Assembly (NCBI GenBank): GCA_934045905.1
Contig: OW203762.1
Coordinates: 50,927,411 to 50,991,410 of the forward strand
Length of the DNA stretch: 64,000 bases
Direction of reading: 5' to 3'
DNA from: Leuctra nigra
Taxonomy: Eukaryota > Arthropoda > Insecta > Plecoptera > Leuctridae
The translations under genes were made by a program, and so were the position numbers. How positions within the stretch are numbered: position 1 is the first letter of the stretch; each line of letters begins with the position of its first letter. Positions 1 to 10,800 of this stretch are shown here, piece after piece. A model generated the notes under the pieces. The model had not been told where the DNA came from. It saw nothing but the letters and a program-made list of their open reading frames with translations, and ran no database searches.

Positions 1-99
1 GGTCTTGGGCAGAACCCTGTCAATCTCTGCCTGTAGTTTGACTTGAACGTCAGGATTGGTGGCGAGGTAATAGAGCAAGAAAGCCACTGAGTGCGACGT
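1..99 (-). CDS. P450 exon 7, partial (cut by window edge)
   Basis: Acceptor ATTGCAG, phase 0. The 33 residues visible run from [17 protein letters not shown] (rest of I-helix and J-helix) to IDRVLPKT and stay open to base 1. The exon and gene continue leftwards out of the window. Confidence 0.92.
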
Positions 100-3000
100 C
101 TGCAATAATTAGAGAGAGCGCGATGAGTTGGCAGCGAGAGAGAGAGACACGAGATCAGGTTGCAAGATGGCCTTACCGTGTCGACGCCTGCTATCATCAT
201 GTCGATGGCCATCACACAAGCCGTCTTCGGGTTCGGGTCGCGAGCGAGGATGCGTTCCAAAACACTCGGCTCGTGGTCTTCCGGCGTCGTCTTCATGCGC
301 TCTAGCGCCTGGTTGATGTACTTCATGCTCACTCTGGCGAATGAAACGTGATTAACAGTGACAAAGATCAAGGAGGCCGTTCTTCAGATCTGCTTCAAAT
401 TACAATCATATCATAAAGGTACCCCCAAGCCCGATAATACATTTAGGTCCAGTTTTTCTGCTATAACCAATAATTAAGTTATCATTCTAGGGAAGTAATT
501 GGTTGTTGCCATGACGATGCATGGTCCTAATCAACCGTTTAAAAGCTATTAGAGTATTGAAAGACTGGTCCTTAATATACTTAAAACAAAATTAAATACA
601 CTGAAAGATGTTACATTAATAATTAGTGTAATCTAATAAAATCTAAATTAATCTAATTTAATTCAATCTATTTATTGTTACTTTTATTATTAAAAATTTT
701 ATCTTTAGAGTGCTGTGATCTTCATAAATTTCAACTTATTAGCTGCATTACGTCACTTCAGGGATTATTTAAATGCGTACAGCCTCGAGCTGGATCCATT
801 ACCGAGTTGAAAGGCCAGTGACTCTCATTGAAATGAACTAATCCCAGGCTACGGAGTGTCACAAGTCAGATGTCACATTGAACGTCATCGGAGCGAAGGA
901 TTCACTCAAGATTCTGAGAAACTCCTTGTAAAAACTTCTAGAGGCAGTAATATTACTGCCAATTCAACAAAAACTCTGTTATTTAGGGGCATCTTATATC
1001 GTCGATTTGGGCTCCATCCTCTTCGACGCCGAAGTTTCCGCTGTTACACTTGTTCATAGTGATGAAATTCCAGGATGGTAATCCGTTTACTAATTTCGTT
1101 AAATTTAAGATGAAACCCTTAATTGGCCAATATAAAAGTTTTTATAGCTCCATGTCTATTAAACAAAAAGTACCGATCCCGTGCAGCACGGAGGAAAGCA
1201 TCATTAAATATCTTGAGTTTTCAAATTGCCGACTCGGATGTTTTTCACAAAAGAAAAGAATTCGAACTTTTCTCTTGAGGTTGTAAACAGTGAAAACAAC
1301 AGTCGGCATTTCGGAGTCTTCCCGAAAAGAAGCCAAGATTTTTGGACATTTTCGTGCGCTCATGTTTTATTGGGGTCACACGCGAACGGCAGTTGAGACA
1401 TCTCCCGAACAATCCAATTTATTTGTCTGGAAGTGTTTGGAAGGTTTCAGTGTTTATGAAATGATCTCGCCCGTTACATTCTCGCTCGGAAGGAAAGTGT
1501 GTCATAATAACTTGACTGCGTCACGAATACCCACTCCGTGAAATAGTCCATGCTCTTGACGAAGCGACGCCACGTGGGCGTGCTGATGACGCGCCACACC
1601 GGCAGCTCGACGTCCAGCTTGAAGAGGCCGTCGAAGATGGTCTGAACGCTGTCGATCATGCGTTGACCCTCGGAGTCGGGACGCAGGTTTCCCTCCAGAC
1701 AGCCCACGCGTGTGTCCAACGCGATGGTGACTATAGCTGTCAACAAACACGACTTATGACCGTCGTCATGGAAACACAGAAGATAAACAGCGAGGAACAA
1801 TGTTCCCTGTCAATTTACATGACATTTACTTTTTATAGAGAAAATCTTCAAAATGATTAATGTTCTTCTGTAAAAAGTCGAGCGAGTCAACATCGGAAGA
1901 CAGAAAATGGAGTCCAATTTAAATTGATTCTCTTTGCTTTGTTGGATATACGTCGTATTATACTCATGAAAAACTTGTTAACATTTACGTCAAAAGTCAC
2001 CACGAAGAATAAAATAATGTAAAAGAGTCGTTAATAAGTTTTAAGTGCATTGATATCAACACTCTTTTATAAAATGGAGTTTAATTGAAGTCAACAGCCA
2101 CTAGTAAAGTTAATAACCTCCATAAGATTGCATTTCCTGAACTCTTTGTGTTTCACCGAACCGCAAGGGCGTAATGCACCGGCTTCCGTGCACTCTAGCG
2201 CAGCTTAAAGCCGACGTGAAATTGTGTCAAAGCCCCTATTAGCCTTGTTCAGATTCATCGACGTAGGTACAGCCGCCGGGCTTTTCCTTGCCGTTCTGCA
2301 CTTACATTCAAGAGCCCATTTGTAGAACTCGTTTATGAAGTCTTCTGGCATTTCTCCATTTGCGTCTCTGAGCTGGGGAATCCTGTGAAGAACATAATTA
2401 ACGGAGTTATTTAACGTCATCCGCGAAGCTTGTCGCGACAAATGATCCGACAAATGACATGCAGTGTGAAGTTCCTCTTTCATTTGAGTAATGAATGCTT
2501 GCGTACCTCTTGATAAAATCATCCGCTACTTCGTCGATTGGCGTGACGTAGATCTTGGTCACTTTCGGCTGCATCATCGGCTGGTTCACAGTGGAACGGA
2601 ATTTGCTCCAGACTTCGCCCTGTCTGAAGATAAACACCATGGAGTGAATAATAAGGACTCATTCAAGGGAGAAGAACAACGTTATAATAATTGAATTAGC
2701 GGTGCAATCATCAACAGTTACAAATTACTGTTTAATTCCATTTGCGTGTAATTAAAATACGATAAAATTGTTTCGTTGTGGATGAGCTTTCGTTAATTCG
2801 ATATCGATTGGCATATTTCAAATCTTGTTATAATTAGGCAAATGTCTGCTAGGTACGTTTGAGAGGCCCATCATGGGGGCTTGGGTTCATGCCTCTGACA
2901 GGCCATATTGTTGACATCTCTCTCACACTATAGCCAGAGGATTAGTACTGAACCTACGTCGCCAGAGCGCCACCCGCGCCTTGGAAGAAGTCCTTCCTCG

Positions 3001-5425
3001 TGACGTTGCGGTAATACGCGAAGCTGTGCATCCCCTCTCTGATTGGCCACGCGCCCTCGTTCCTGTAGACGGTCTCGACGTCTTCGGGATTGTAGATCAT
3101 CACCATGTCCTGGCGTCCGGGGATGCCGCTGAGCTTCCAGATGGCGCCGTACTCGGACACGAGGCGCTGGTGCAGCGTCGCCACCTCCATGTCGGCGAAC
3201 TCGCCTGCACACACACCAATGTCTCAATGATACGATGACTCAATGACACCATGTCCTGGCGTCCGGGGATGCCGCTGAGCTTCCAGATGGCGCCGTACTC
3301 GGACACGAGGCGCTGGTGCAGCGTCGCCACCTCCATGTCGGCCAACTCGCCTGCACACACACCAATGTCTCAATGATACGATGACTCAATGACACCATGT
3401 CCTGGCGTCCGGGGATGCCGCTGAGCTTCCAGATGGCGCCGTACTCGGACACGAGGCGCTGGTGCAGCGTCGCCACCTCCATGTCGGCCAACTCGCCTGC
3501 ACACACACCAATGTCTCAATGATACGATGACTCAATGACACCATGTCCTGGCGTCCGGGGATGCCGCTGAGCTTCCAGATGGCGCCGTACTCGGACACGA
3601 GGCGCTGGTGCAGCGTCGCCACCTCCATGTCGGCGAACTCGCCTGCACACACACCAATGTCTCAATGATACGATGACTCAATGACACCATGTCCTGGCGT
3701 CCGGGGATGCCGCTGAGCTTCCAGATGGCGCCGTACTCGGACACGAGGCGCTGGTGCAGCGTCGCCACCTCCATGTCGGCGAACTCGCCTGCACACACAC
3801 CAATGTCTCAATGATACGATGACTCAATGATACCATGTCCTGGCGTCCGGGGATGCCGCTGAGCTTCCAGATGGCGCCGTACTCGGACACGAGGCGCTGG
3901 TGCAGCGTCGCCACCTCCATGTCGGCGAACTCGCCTGCACACACACCAATGTCTCAATGATACGTCGTCGTCAATGATCATGTTCAGAGTTTAGAGTTAT
4001 TTATTATGATGTGATCCGTTATTACAGCAGTTATAAAACAAAAAGGCAGTAGGATGCCGAAAATCGTCAGAGCACAGACAATTTTATATCAAGATTGCAC
4101 TGTAAATTATCTCTACTTCAATTGCAGTGACAAAAACTTCCCACGGAGGATTCTTTTGGGAATTAAAAAATACATAAATTAAGGAAGAAAATACCATAGT
4201 GAACACAATATTGTAAAGAAAAAGTAACCAAGCTGACTAATTATAAAGATTAAATAAAAGTTATTAGTATTTTAAAGAGAGCTAAATCATTAGTCAAAAC
4301 AATTGAGTGAATTGTTTTCAAACAAAATTCAATAATTATCCAATGAAATGTAAGCTAATATCATTACGATCTGTTTAAATTAATATGTACTTTGTCCCTC
4401 CGCAACACAATGGATCTTTAAATACATCTTCCAACTATTATTGCGAATTAGATTGGTTCATCGCATCTACGTTTACACGTGTTTGCAGCATGTTTACAAT
4501 AACTTATTTTTATTTTTATTGTGTTGATTAGTGCTGTTTCTTAATCGCTAACCTTGATAACCTTGATAACGACAAAGAAGACAACAAATAAATGCATTCA
4601 TTCAGTCTTATCTTCCTCCACCGACTTATTAACACAGCTGACATAACTCTTTCGCTGCATCATTCCGTATGTTGACAATCACTAGAGGAATGCATAATGA
4701 AATGACTCGCCAAGTGCACTCCTAATGACGTAATACAATACACATTGCATCGACTAAATCACACTGAGAGCACTCGACTACACGTTGCACATGCGCAATA
4801 CCTTGCCTGTTGTCTAGTCAATCATTATCATGCCACACGGGAGGCCTGGGTTCGACAGGCCGGCGGAAATTTGATTCTTCTGTTACAAAGGCAATCGTTG
4901 CTAGGGTTGCATCGTTAAGTGAAGAGCATTTCGCATATTATGACATTCTCACTATCACGTCTTTGTCAACTCCCGAACAGGGTCACTCACAATTGGCCGC
5001 GCAGTTATATCAAATAATAGAGGTAGAAGGGCCGAAGTCCATTTCACTCATTCTTGATGTCTCGATTGATAGAGATTGATTGATTCCAAATGTGTGCAAC
5101 GCCCAGCCGAGAAAGTGGACTTCATGTTGTTTACCTCTGAGGTACAGAATTATGAAAATAAATTTTAAGTATACCTAAATGTTATAAAAATGTATCTTGA
5201 ATCGAATAAATATAATCAGAGGTTGTTGAACTCACCAATTCCAGGCAAAAACCTAAAAACATTCCCAATAATCGGCAGCGGCTTCGGTCCCGGAATCTCC
5301 TTATATTCCCTCGCAGTCTCCCAACTCTTCGCGTGGTCGACGACAGACGTCGCGGCGGCGAGCGTCGTGTTCCCTCGCGCGAACACGACGCCGCAGAGAC
5401 GTCCCGACGCCGTCACACGTAGCAT
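1..5425 (-). CDS. Mitochondrial-clan cytochrome P450, 5' seven exons (3' end outside window)
   Basis: Reads as the N-terminal 363 residues of a class I (mitochondrial) P450 monooxygenase, which oxidises small lipophilic substrates with electrons from adrenodoxin. Exons (minus): 5236-5425, 2958-3204, 2507-2623, 2306-2382, 1535-1736, 177-333, 1-99. All six joins are GT-AG and the phases (1,2,2,1,2,0) keep one open frame. Visible: a basic, Ala/Thr-rich N-terminus fitting a mitochondrial presequence; the hinge PGPKPLP (45-51); a RKDFF segment; WALES before helix E; and the I-helix oxygen-activation motif AGVDTTS (326-332). ExxR and the Cys heme loop should lie left of base 1. From memory the text resembles insect CYP301/CYP12-type families; no subfamily is claimed. 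Oddity: the 5' part of exon 2 is tandemly repeated in the upstream intron. Confidence 0.93.
177..333 (-). CDS. P450 exon 6 (I-helix start)
   Basis: Acceptor GCCAG, donor GTAAGG, phases 2 and 0. Encodes [14 protein letters not shown], then [14 protein letters not shown] and [12 protein letters not shown], the N-terminal half of the I-helix. Confidence 0.93.
334..1534. other. P450 intron 5
   Basis: Non-coding, AT-rich in its left half. Short ORFs here are not supported by splice sites or recognisable protein text. Nothing else seen. Confidence 0.6.
1535..1736 (-). CDS. P450 exon 5
   Basis: Begins after AACAG and ends at a GTGGGT donor, phases 1 and 2. Encodes [14 protein letters not shown] and the F-G region up to MDYFTE. 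The competing acceptor TATAG six bases further in would lose the WALES-I join, so the upstream AG was chosen. The ATT-GTG shift at the end (GTGGGT rather than GTATTC) was chosen because only it stays in frame with exon 6. Confidence 0.9.
1737..2305. other. P450 intron 4
   Basis: AT-rich spacer between exons 4 and 5 with no recognised element. Confidence 0.6.
2306..2382 (-). CDS. P450 exon 4
   Basis: A 77-bp exon between CACAG and GTAAGT, phases 2 and 1. Encodes [15 protein letters not shown] and [10 protein letters not shown]. Its last base plus the first two of exon 5 make the Ser of WALES, a junction conserved in mitochondrial-clan P450s. Confidence 0.93.
2507..2623 (-). CDS. P450 exon 3
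   Basis: Acceptor TTCAG, donor GTACGC, phases 2 and 2. Encodes GEVWSKFRS (helix C; Trp and Arg usually contact a heme propionate), then VNQPMMQP and DEVADDF. Confidence 0.93.
2624..2957. other. P450 intron 2
   Basis: A 334-bp AT-rich intron between exons 2 and 3. Nothing recognised. Confidence 0.6.
2958..3204 (-). CDS. P450 exon 2
   Basis: Acceptor GTGTGCAG, donor GTAGGT, phase 1 in and 2 out. Codes from [13 protein letters not shown] through the B-C region ([14 protein letters not shown]). The first 104 bp (3101-3204) and 42 bp of intron upstream form the 146-bp unit repeated in the intron; only this copy continues into the rest of the exon. Confidence 0.93.
3101..3964 (-). repeat. 146-bp tandem array copying the P450 exon 2 splice acceptor
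   Basis: About 5.9 units of exactly 146 bp. Each unit is 42 bp of intron ending in GTGTGTGTGCAG plus the first 104 bp of exon 2. Acceptor AGs recur 146 bp apart (exon-start equivalents 3204, 3350, 3496, 3642, 3788, 3934). The unit nearest the gene body (3101-3204) is the working exon; the five upstream copies stop after CATGGTG and run into intron. Differences are few: GELADM instead of GEFADM in copies two and three, and one T/C change near 3830. 146 is not a multiple of 3, and a decoy exon of about 101-104 bp would shift the frame. Either a recent real duplication or an assembly error. Confidence 0.95.
3965..5235. other. P450 intron 1, distal part
   Basis: AT-rich intron sequence. Around 4836-4870 a GC-richer patch (gggaggcctgggttcgac) resembles the B-box end of a tRNA-derived SINE but is too short to assign. 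Otherwise nothing recognised. Confidence 0.5.
5236..5425 (-). CDS. P450 exon 1 (start codon, targeting peptide, hinge)
   Basis: ATG at 5425-5423. Encodes residues 1-63 plus the first base of Gly64, ending at a GTGAGT donor. The first 35 residues have several Arg and Ala/Thr/Val and no acidic residue before Asp30, as expected for a mitochondrial presequence; PGPKPLP follows at 45-51. The ATG is the first in the frame and no other start fits as well. Confidence 0.88.
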
Positions 5426-5427
5426 GA

Positions 5428-5447
5428 CTAATAGTTCGAGCTATTAG
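5428..5447. promoter_or_regulatory. 20-bp near-palindrome beside the P450 start codon
   Basis: CTAATAG arms around TTCGAG, 18 of 20 bases self-complementary, two bases upstream of the ATG (5425). It would lie in the 5' UTR or core promoter. Function unknown. Confidence 0.4.
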
Positions 5448-7535
5448 ACGTGTTCGACTGGTACAGCTGTTCGCGCATCTATGTGGCCGTGCACTGACAC
5501 TGTGATCGAGATCGCATTGGGACATCATCGCTCAAGGCTGCGGGACAAGGACGTGGGGAGGCAGGCGACGTAATGACAGTCATTGCGTCGTGGGAGGACA
5601 CGCCACTGACTCGGGTCGCGGCGACATCCAGCAGCTCGGACCGACAGGAATGACGGCTAATTCTCGACGACCGGAGATTCGCTCCTCGGATGAGCGGAAG
5701 TTCGAATCCGGCGCCTCCACCTCGGTCCCGCTAAACTGCTATTTACAAACCCCGGCACTTCCACACGCTACGGGCAATTATCAGGGTTCGATCATTACAT
5801 GACACCCTTTGTCTGTTTGCTTACTTTTTACACTTATAGGTTAACCTGTTTATTTCTCAAGGTTGCGATTCTATAACTGCAATGCGGTAAGCACATCCGC
5901 AAGCAATGAGATTTTGCCATATTAAGCTTTATATAGATTGCTATTCCGCCAGCAATCAAAAATAGTTGTAGAATCAAGACCCAGAAGACTCACATAATTT
6001 TAATTAATTCTGAGTACATTCTGAATTGTATATTGAATTTTCAATGTTCTTGAATAAGAAATAATATGTGCGGGTTGTTCGTGAGAATGCGCGAGTATAT
6101 TGAGCTCTTAAGAGGTTATCATCTAAGGAAACCTCGGCGCTCTCCTAATATCAAATTAGCAGTAATCTAGCCGTGACATTTCATCTAGATGGAAGGCTCA
6201 TCTCGTCTTGAAACAGCATCCCGGGTCCAGGAGGACTTCCCGATGAATTGATTATAACATGACTTGGTCCAGCAGCGTTATTGACCCCGCGAATTACCTT
6301 GTTATTCGGCCAAATTGCCAGCGCGATGTGAAATTCAGTTTCCACCTCAGAAACACGCTCTGAATAATTAAGTATAAATTCCCCCCCGTGAGATTTCAAA
6401 GAGGCTTCACAACGAGGTCAAAAAATTACTCCTCTCCTCTTCCCACTTCTCCCCTGCTCATTCATTCTTCGCTTCCAGTCAGATCGCTTGCCAGCCTCTT
6501 CAGCTCCATCTCGAGAGGCTCTGATTGGATTAAACTCGACTGTGACGTCACTAGAGGAATTAGCATGATGCATATTACACACGGAGCATGTGCTCACTTG
6601 CAAGACTGCAGCAACAGAGAATAGCTGATAATGGGTATGTGAAAATGATAACTAAGACAGAGTTGGTGACGTAACCAGACAACCTGTTGATAGCGGATGA
6701 AAGAGAAGAGGCGGAAGGCCACTTGAAGCTCACATGCAGCGAGGACAATGATCACGTGGTCATCTACGAAGATGAATTGTGCGGCTTCTCTTGTGCATGT
6801 GTCGGTATCAGTCTTGTTGGCCGTGTCAGTTTCAGGGTTAATTCCAGGGTTAATTCCAGTGTCAATTCCAGTGTCAATTCCAGTGTCAATTCCAGGGTTC
6901 AAATCCCAGTCGGCATGTTTTACAGCTAAAATCAATGCGTGATTTCGTACAGAACAGTGCTAGTTCAACCGAATAAAAATGGTTTAAAGATTGCTGGAAA
7001 AGAGCAGAAAATATAGAAAACTTCTGGGAATCATTTTTATTTTATTTCTGTGAACGAAAGTACGTGATTTTCTGGCGTTTTCATTCTCATTCTTCTTCGC
7101 GAGCTACTTGCGACAGTCTTAATACTTTGGAAATCTTGAAAGTTAAGTTATTGAACAAAATTGAATAGAAATAACTTCAAAGGGATTATTTTTGTTGAAA
7201 AACTTGTTATTGGTGGATTATCAGTTATCACAAACATATCACAGAACATAGAATATAAATTGAAAATCATGATGTGAATTGAGTTTGACATCGATAGTAT
7301 TGAGAGATGGTAATACCAACATTCACTATATATAAAAACTCTGAAACATGTTGGGAAGGATGAGAACTATCTTTACAGCCAGTGGAGGGATAAACACATA
7401 TTTCAAGCTCCAATATTACATTCTGCTTTCAAGACGGGAGAAATAACTGGAGTTATGGAATAAACAAACATTTCATATAAGCACTGCCGTCATGTTTTGA
7501 TGCTTTACACAATAATCGTGAAATGTAACAGGAAT
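5448..7535. other. Intergenic region upstream of the P450
   Basis: Presumed P450 promoter side. Contains a tRNA-like B box (agttcgaatccgg, 5698-5710) that may be a SINE remnant, and a short 12-bp tandem (ggttaattccag / tgtcaattccag, about 6836-6898, five to six units). No gene recognised. Confidence 0.45.
6836..6898. repeat. 12-bp tandem repeat
   Basis: Five to six direct units of ggttaattccag / tgtcaattccag. The ORFs on both strands through it are repeat translations. Confidence 0.8.
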
Positions 7536-7722
7536 GAGTTGGGAGGCCTGAACACAGATCAAGTTGGCACCTCAAGGCCAGAGTTCGATATCGGCGGGAG
7601 TCTTTCATGACTGAAGATTTTCGTAGTTTCTCTCAGTCGAGAGACCAATGCTGGGAAGCGTCCCTACAAATAGGTCATGACTGCCTTCATCCCACCTTCC
7701 ATTCATATAGCTGTTCTCATCG

Positions 7723-7783
<61 letters not shown>

Positions 7784-7835
7784 TCATCCCCCGCCATTAG
7801 CCTAGTTGTAGAACAGTGAGAGGTTGAAATACACA
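7536..7835 (+). mobile_element. tRNA-derived SINE copy 1 with (CAT)n expansion
   Basis: Shares its body with 56761-57030: a tRNA-like head with a B box (gagttcgatatcggcg), then ctcagtcgagag, atgctgggaag, ataggtcatgac, cttcatcccacctt, and the 3' block gccattagcctagttgtagaacagt. Between body and 3' block the short catcatcat run of copy 2 has grown to about 63 bp (7722-7784). Known arthropod tRNA-SINEs have a similar body; the family assignment is from memory. Confidence 0.7.
7722..7784. repeat. (CAT)n microsatellite inside the SINE
   Basis: About 21 uninterrupted CAT/ATC units. It produces spurious poly-His (plus) and poly-Asp (minus) ORFs. Confidence 0.97.
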
Positions 7836-10800
7836 GAAAACTGCTAAAGAAACCAAGAGAAACAAAACGACTGTTCATTTCTTAATAGTTCTTTAATTAA
7901 TTAAGACCAATTTGCAGGTGCTCGAAACTTGTCGGAGTTTCATCGGAGACGGTTCGAGCACCGCCATTAGTATAATTATGAAGCCGCATCCCTCGGCCAA
8001 GTCAGATGCAAACTTGCATAGCCAGCATTTTCCCTCCGCGGGACATCTTCTGTCACTTCAAAGCCGATTTTAATGAACTCAGTTTCAAAATGACGGAGAT
8101 AAATATAGCAAGCCTCTGACAACAGGCGTCGTGGGACATGAAGCTGTTCAGGAGGCCAGAAAATAAATACATTTTACACGTAATTCGTCTTCTAGATTAT
8201 TATTATACTTTGACTTTAGAGAAAACTGCTGAAGTAAGAAGGAAAATATATTCTAATAAGACGCTGATAAAAGTTTAGCAATAATGTTCATGGAGTTTCG
8301 TGAAGTTGGAGTAGATTACCGATGTATTGACAACGGTACTGCAACCTCGAGGCGTGCGCATGCGCCTAGACGTCGCGGCGCCACAGCCGACTAGAAGGGG
8401 AGGAGGTGAAACTCGATGAAACAAGTGGGTGGAAATGTAAAGGATTAACTAAGTGCCAGAGGAAGTGATTCACTTACAGCATTGTTTGGATGTTGACACA
8501 AGTGGCGGGCGCGGAGTAATGCACAGTGTTACTGACTCTATGGGTTCCAGACTTTATTGTTGAGGGTAATGGTACAAAGCTTCAAGAACAAACCCTCGTT
8601 TCAATTGGGTATCTTATTATGTAAAATGTAAATTGGAAGTCTGAACCTAGACGTGTGGTCTAAGAACAGTTTCAGATAGAATTTAACACAGTTTCTGCTC
8701 TAGATGATGATGTTTCTCTTTATCCTCCTCGTTGTTCGCGTCCTCTCTATCTAAAAGACATCCTCCACGAGACCCTGCAGTTTTGTTTCAGGTTAAAACG
8801 ATCATTAGTGAAGCAGATTTTGTTTGTCGCCTTGAATATATATGATTGTATTTTTTCCTGGGCTGGTACTGATGTAGTCGACAGCTGTGTAGATGTTCTT
8901 TCTTGAATAAAATAATGCATTAAAGAACGATCACACAGATACGCGGTTAGGCTTTTCAAAATGCGATTTACATTGGAACGAAACGCACAGAAATCGCGAT
9001 GAAAATATACTTTCTTCTGGAATATTATAACGAGTTAATAATCGTTTGTGTCACTAAAGTTTTCCAAACTGCATTAGACATATTATTGTTCCTCAGCAAA
9101 CACATCAATCAAACTGTATTTTTTATATAAAAATAAAGTTATGCTGAAGAATTATCAAGTTTTGATAGATGCTTTTGATATTCTGTAATTAAAAGTTGTT
9201 TTAAATTGAGTTTGAAATTTTGCTGTCCCATTAATTGCTCCATAAAATAATTAACAGATAATTTAATTGTGTTTAAAATAATGAGACCATACGTGCAAGA
9301 GTCTGGGTTTGTAAAATTACAAGCAGTAACTTAATAATTCACAACTTGAATGTTACTCGGATTAACAGAGCACAAAACACACTTTTCTGCAATACACTTC
9401 ACTTTATTCTAAATTACTCAAAGAGGATTAATGAGACTGTGATTAAATCAGAACAAGTGGCTTTCAAAAGAATTTCCAGACATTATATATATTTAGCGCT
9501 ATAAACTCTCTGTAAACTTGTTCAAAACATTGAAAACTCTAAAAATGTTTTCTCACTTTTGGACAAACTATTAAACATGGTGTGTTTTGCATATTTGCCG
9601 GTCAGCGCGGAATTCAGTTTCATTTATCTTCTCAATCTGGACAGGTTCTCGAATCTACTACTCAACTGTTTTATTCTATTTAATATTGAGAACTTTGGCA
9701 GGAAAGCCCTTGTTTCAACTCTCGCAAAGTAAACCAGCATACATAAATCTAAGATTGCGAACGGATGACTGGTGGTTGTAGTTTTTCAATAACCATGTCT
9801 ACCTAGATGAACGATGGGAGTTAGGTACATCCGCACGCCCATTGGCTGCTTCTGTGTTCTTTTTTCAACGAGAAAAGTTTTCTCTAAACCGGGGGAGCAC
9901 ATAAAGTCAAATTCAGAATAATCCTTTTCCATTCCCTCACCCTATTTTCTATCTGTGTGACAGGTTATTATTATTTATTGTATCGTTTTCTTGAATTAAT
10001 TCTCCGCTTGCTTTCAGCCTCTAACAAATAAGTCGTATATCAAAACTTTGATTTTCACCCAACATTTCTACAATATCAACACGTTAATAAAAATATGGCT
10101 AAATGGTTGTCTCGATGGTTTATGTCCATTTAGCGACTGGACAGTACGAAGAGAAATGTGTATGTGTGTTACACTACCAGGTCATTATTTAAGAAGCAGT
10201 GTCTATCCCTCATACATGGGATCACACCTCTGTTTGCGGCACTTAAAGAGATGTCTTTATGTTTGATAAATGGAAGACACTCGTGCGAGAGTTCGCAGCG
10301 TATCCACGCGAAGCATCTCGTCGAAAGCTCCTCTTAAAGAGCAGGCTACATCCTCTACTGGAGAGCTGAAATATTCATCTTGCGTTGGGACGTCTTGTCT
10401 TCTCTCAGGACGGCCGGCCATCGCAGTTCTCCTCGCAGAGAGCTTATGTAAACATTCCAAACAATTTACAAGCTTTTCAAGATGTACGACGTTAGCCGTG
10501 GCGATAAGCATCTGATTGTTTATTGATGCTTCCATAGCAACACTACTCGCACGCTATTGTTTGAACAGAGCAGATAAAACTCGAAATAAAACTTACTTTC
10601 GATATTTTCAAGGGACTCTTTTTGTGATAATGGCCAGTTGAAGTACTGTGAAAGTATTGTCATTATCCACGCGACTTGTTTTATATGGATTAAAAGATAA
10701 CGCAGTCTCTAGATCAGTTTGTTCTAGATTTATCATCTCCTGCTAAGTTGGAGGAGGGCGTTTGAACTTTCCGGGCGTTTGATAGAAACCTCAAGACAAA

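Noticed and set aside
3100..3944. Five extra P450-like small genes
   Set aside because: Copies of half an exon with no downstream continuation; described as a tandem array.
7605..7819. Poly-His (plus) and poly-Asp (minus) proteins
   Set aside because: They are translations of the (CAT)n tract inside a SINE.
10257..10535. 92-aa minus ORF with an overlapping 81-aa plus ORF
   Set aside because: Opposite-strand overlap, no recognised family, no splice or UTR evidence.
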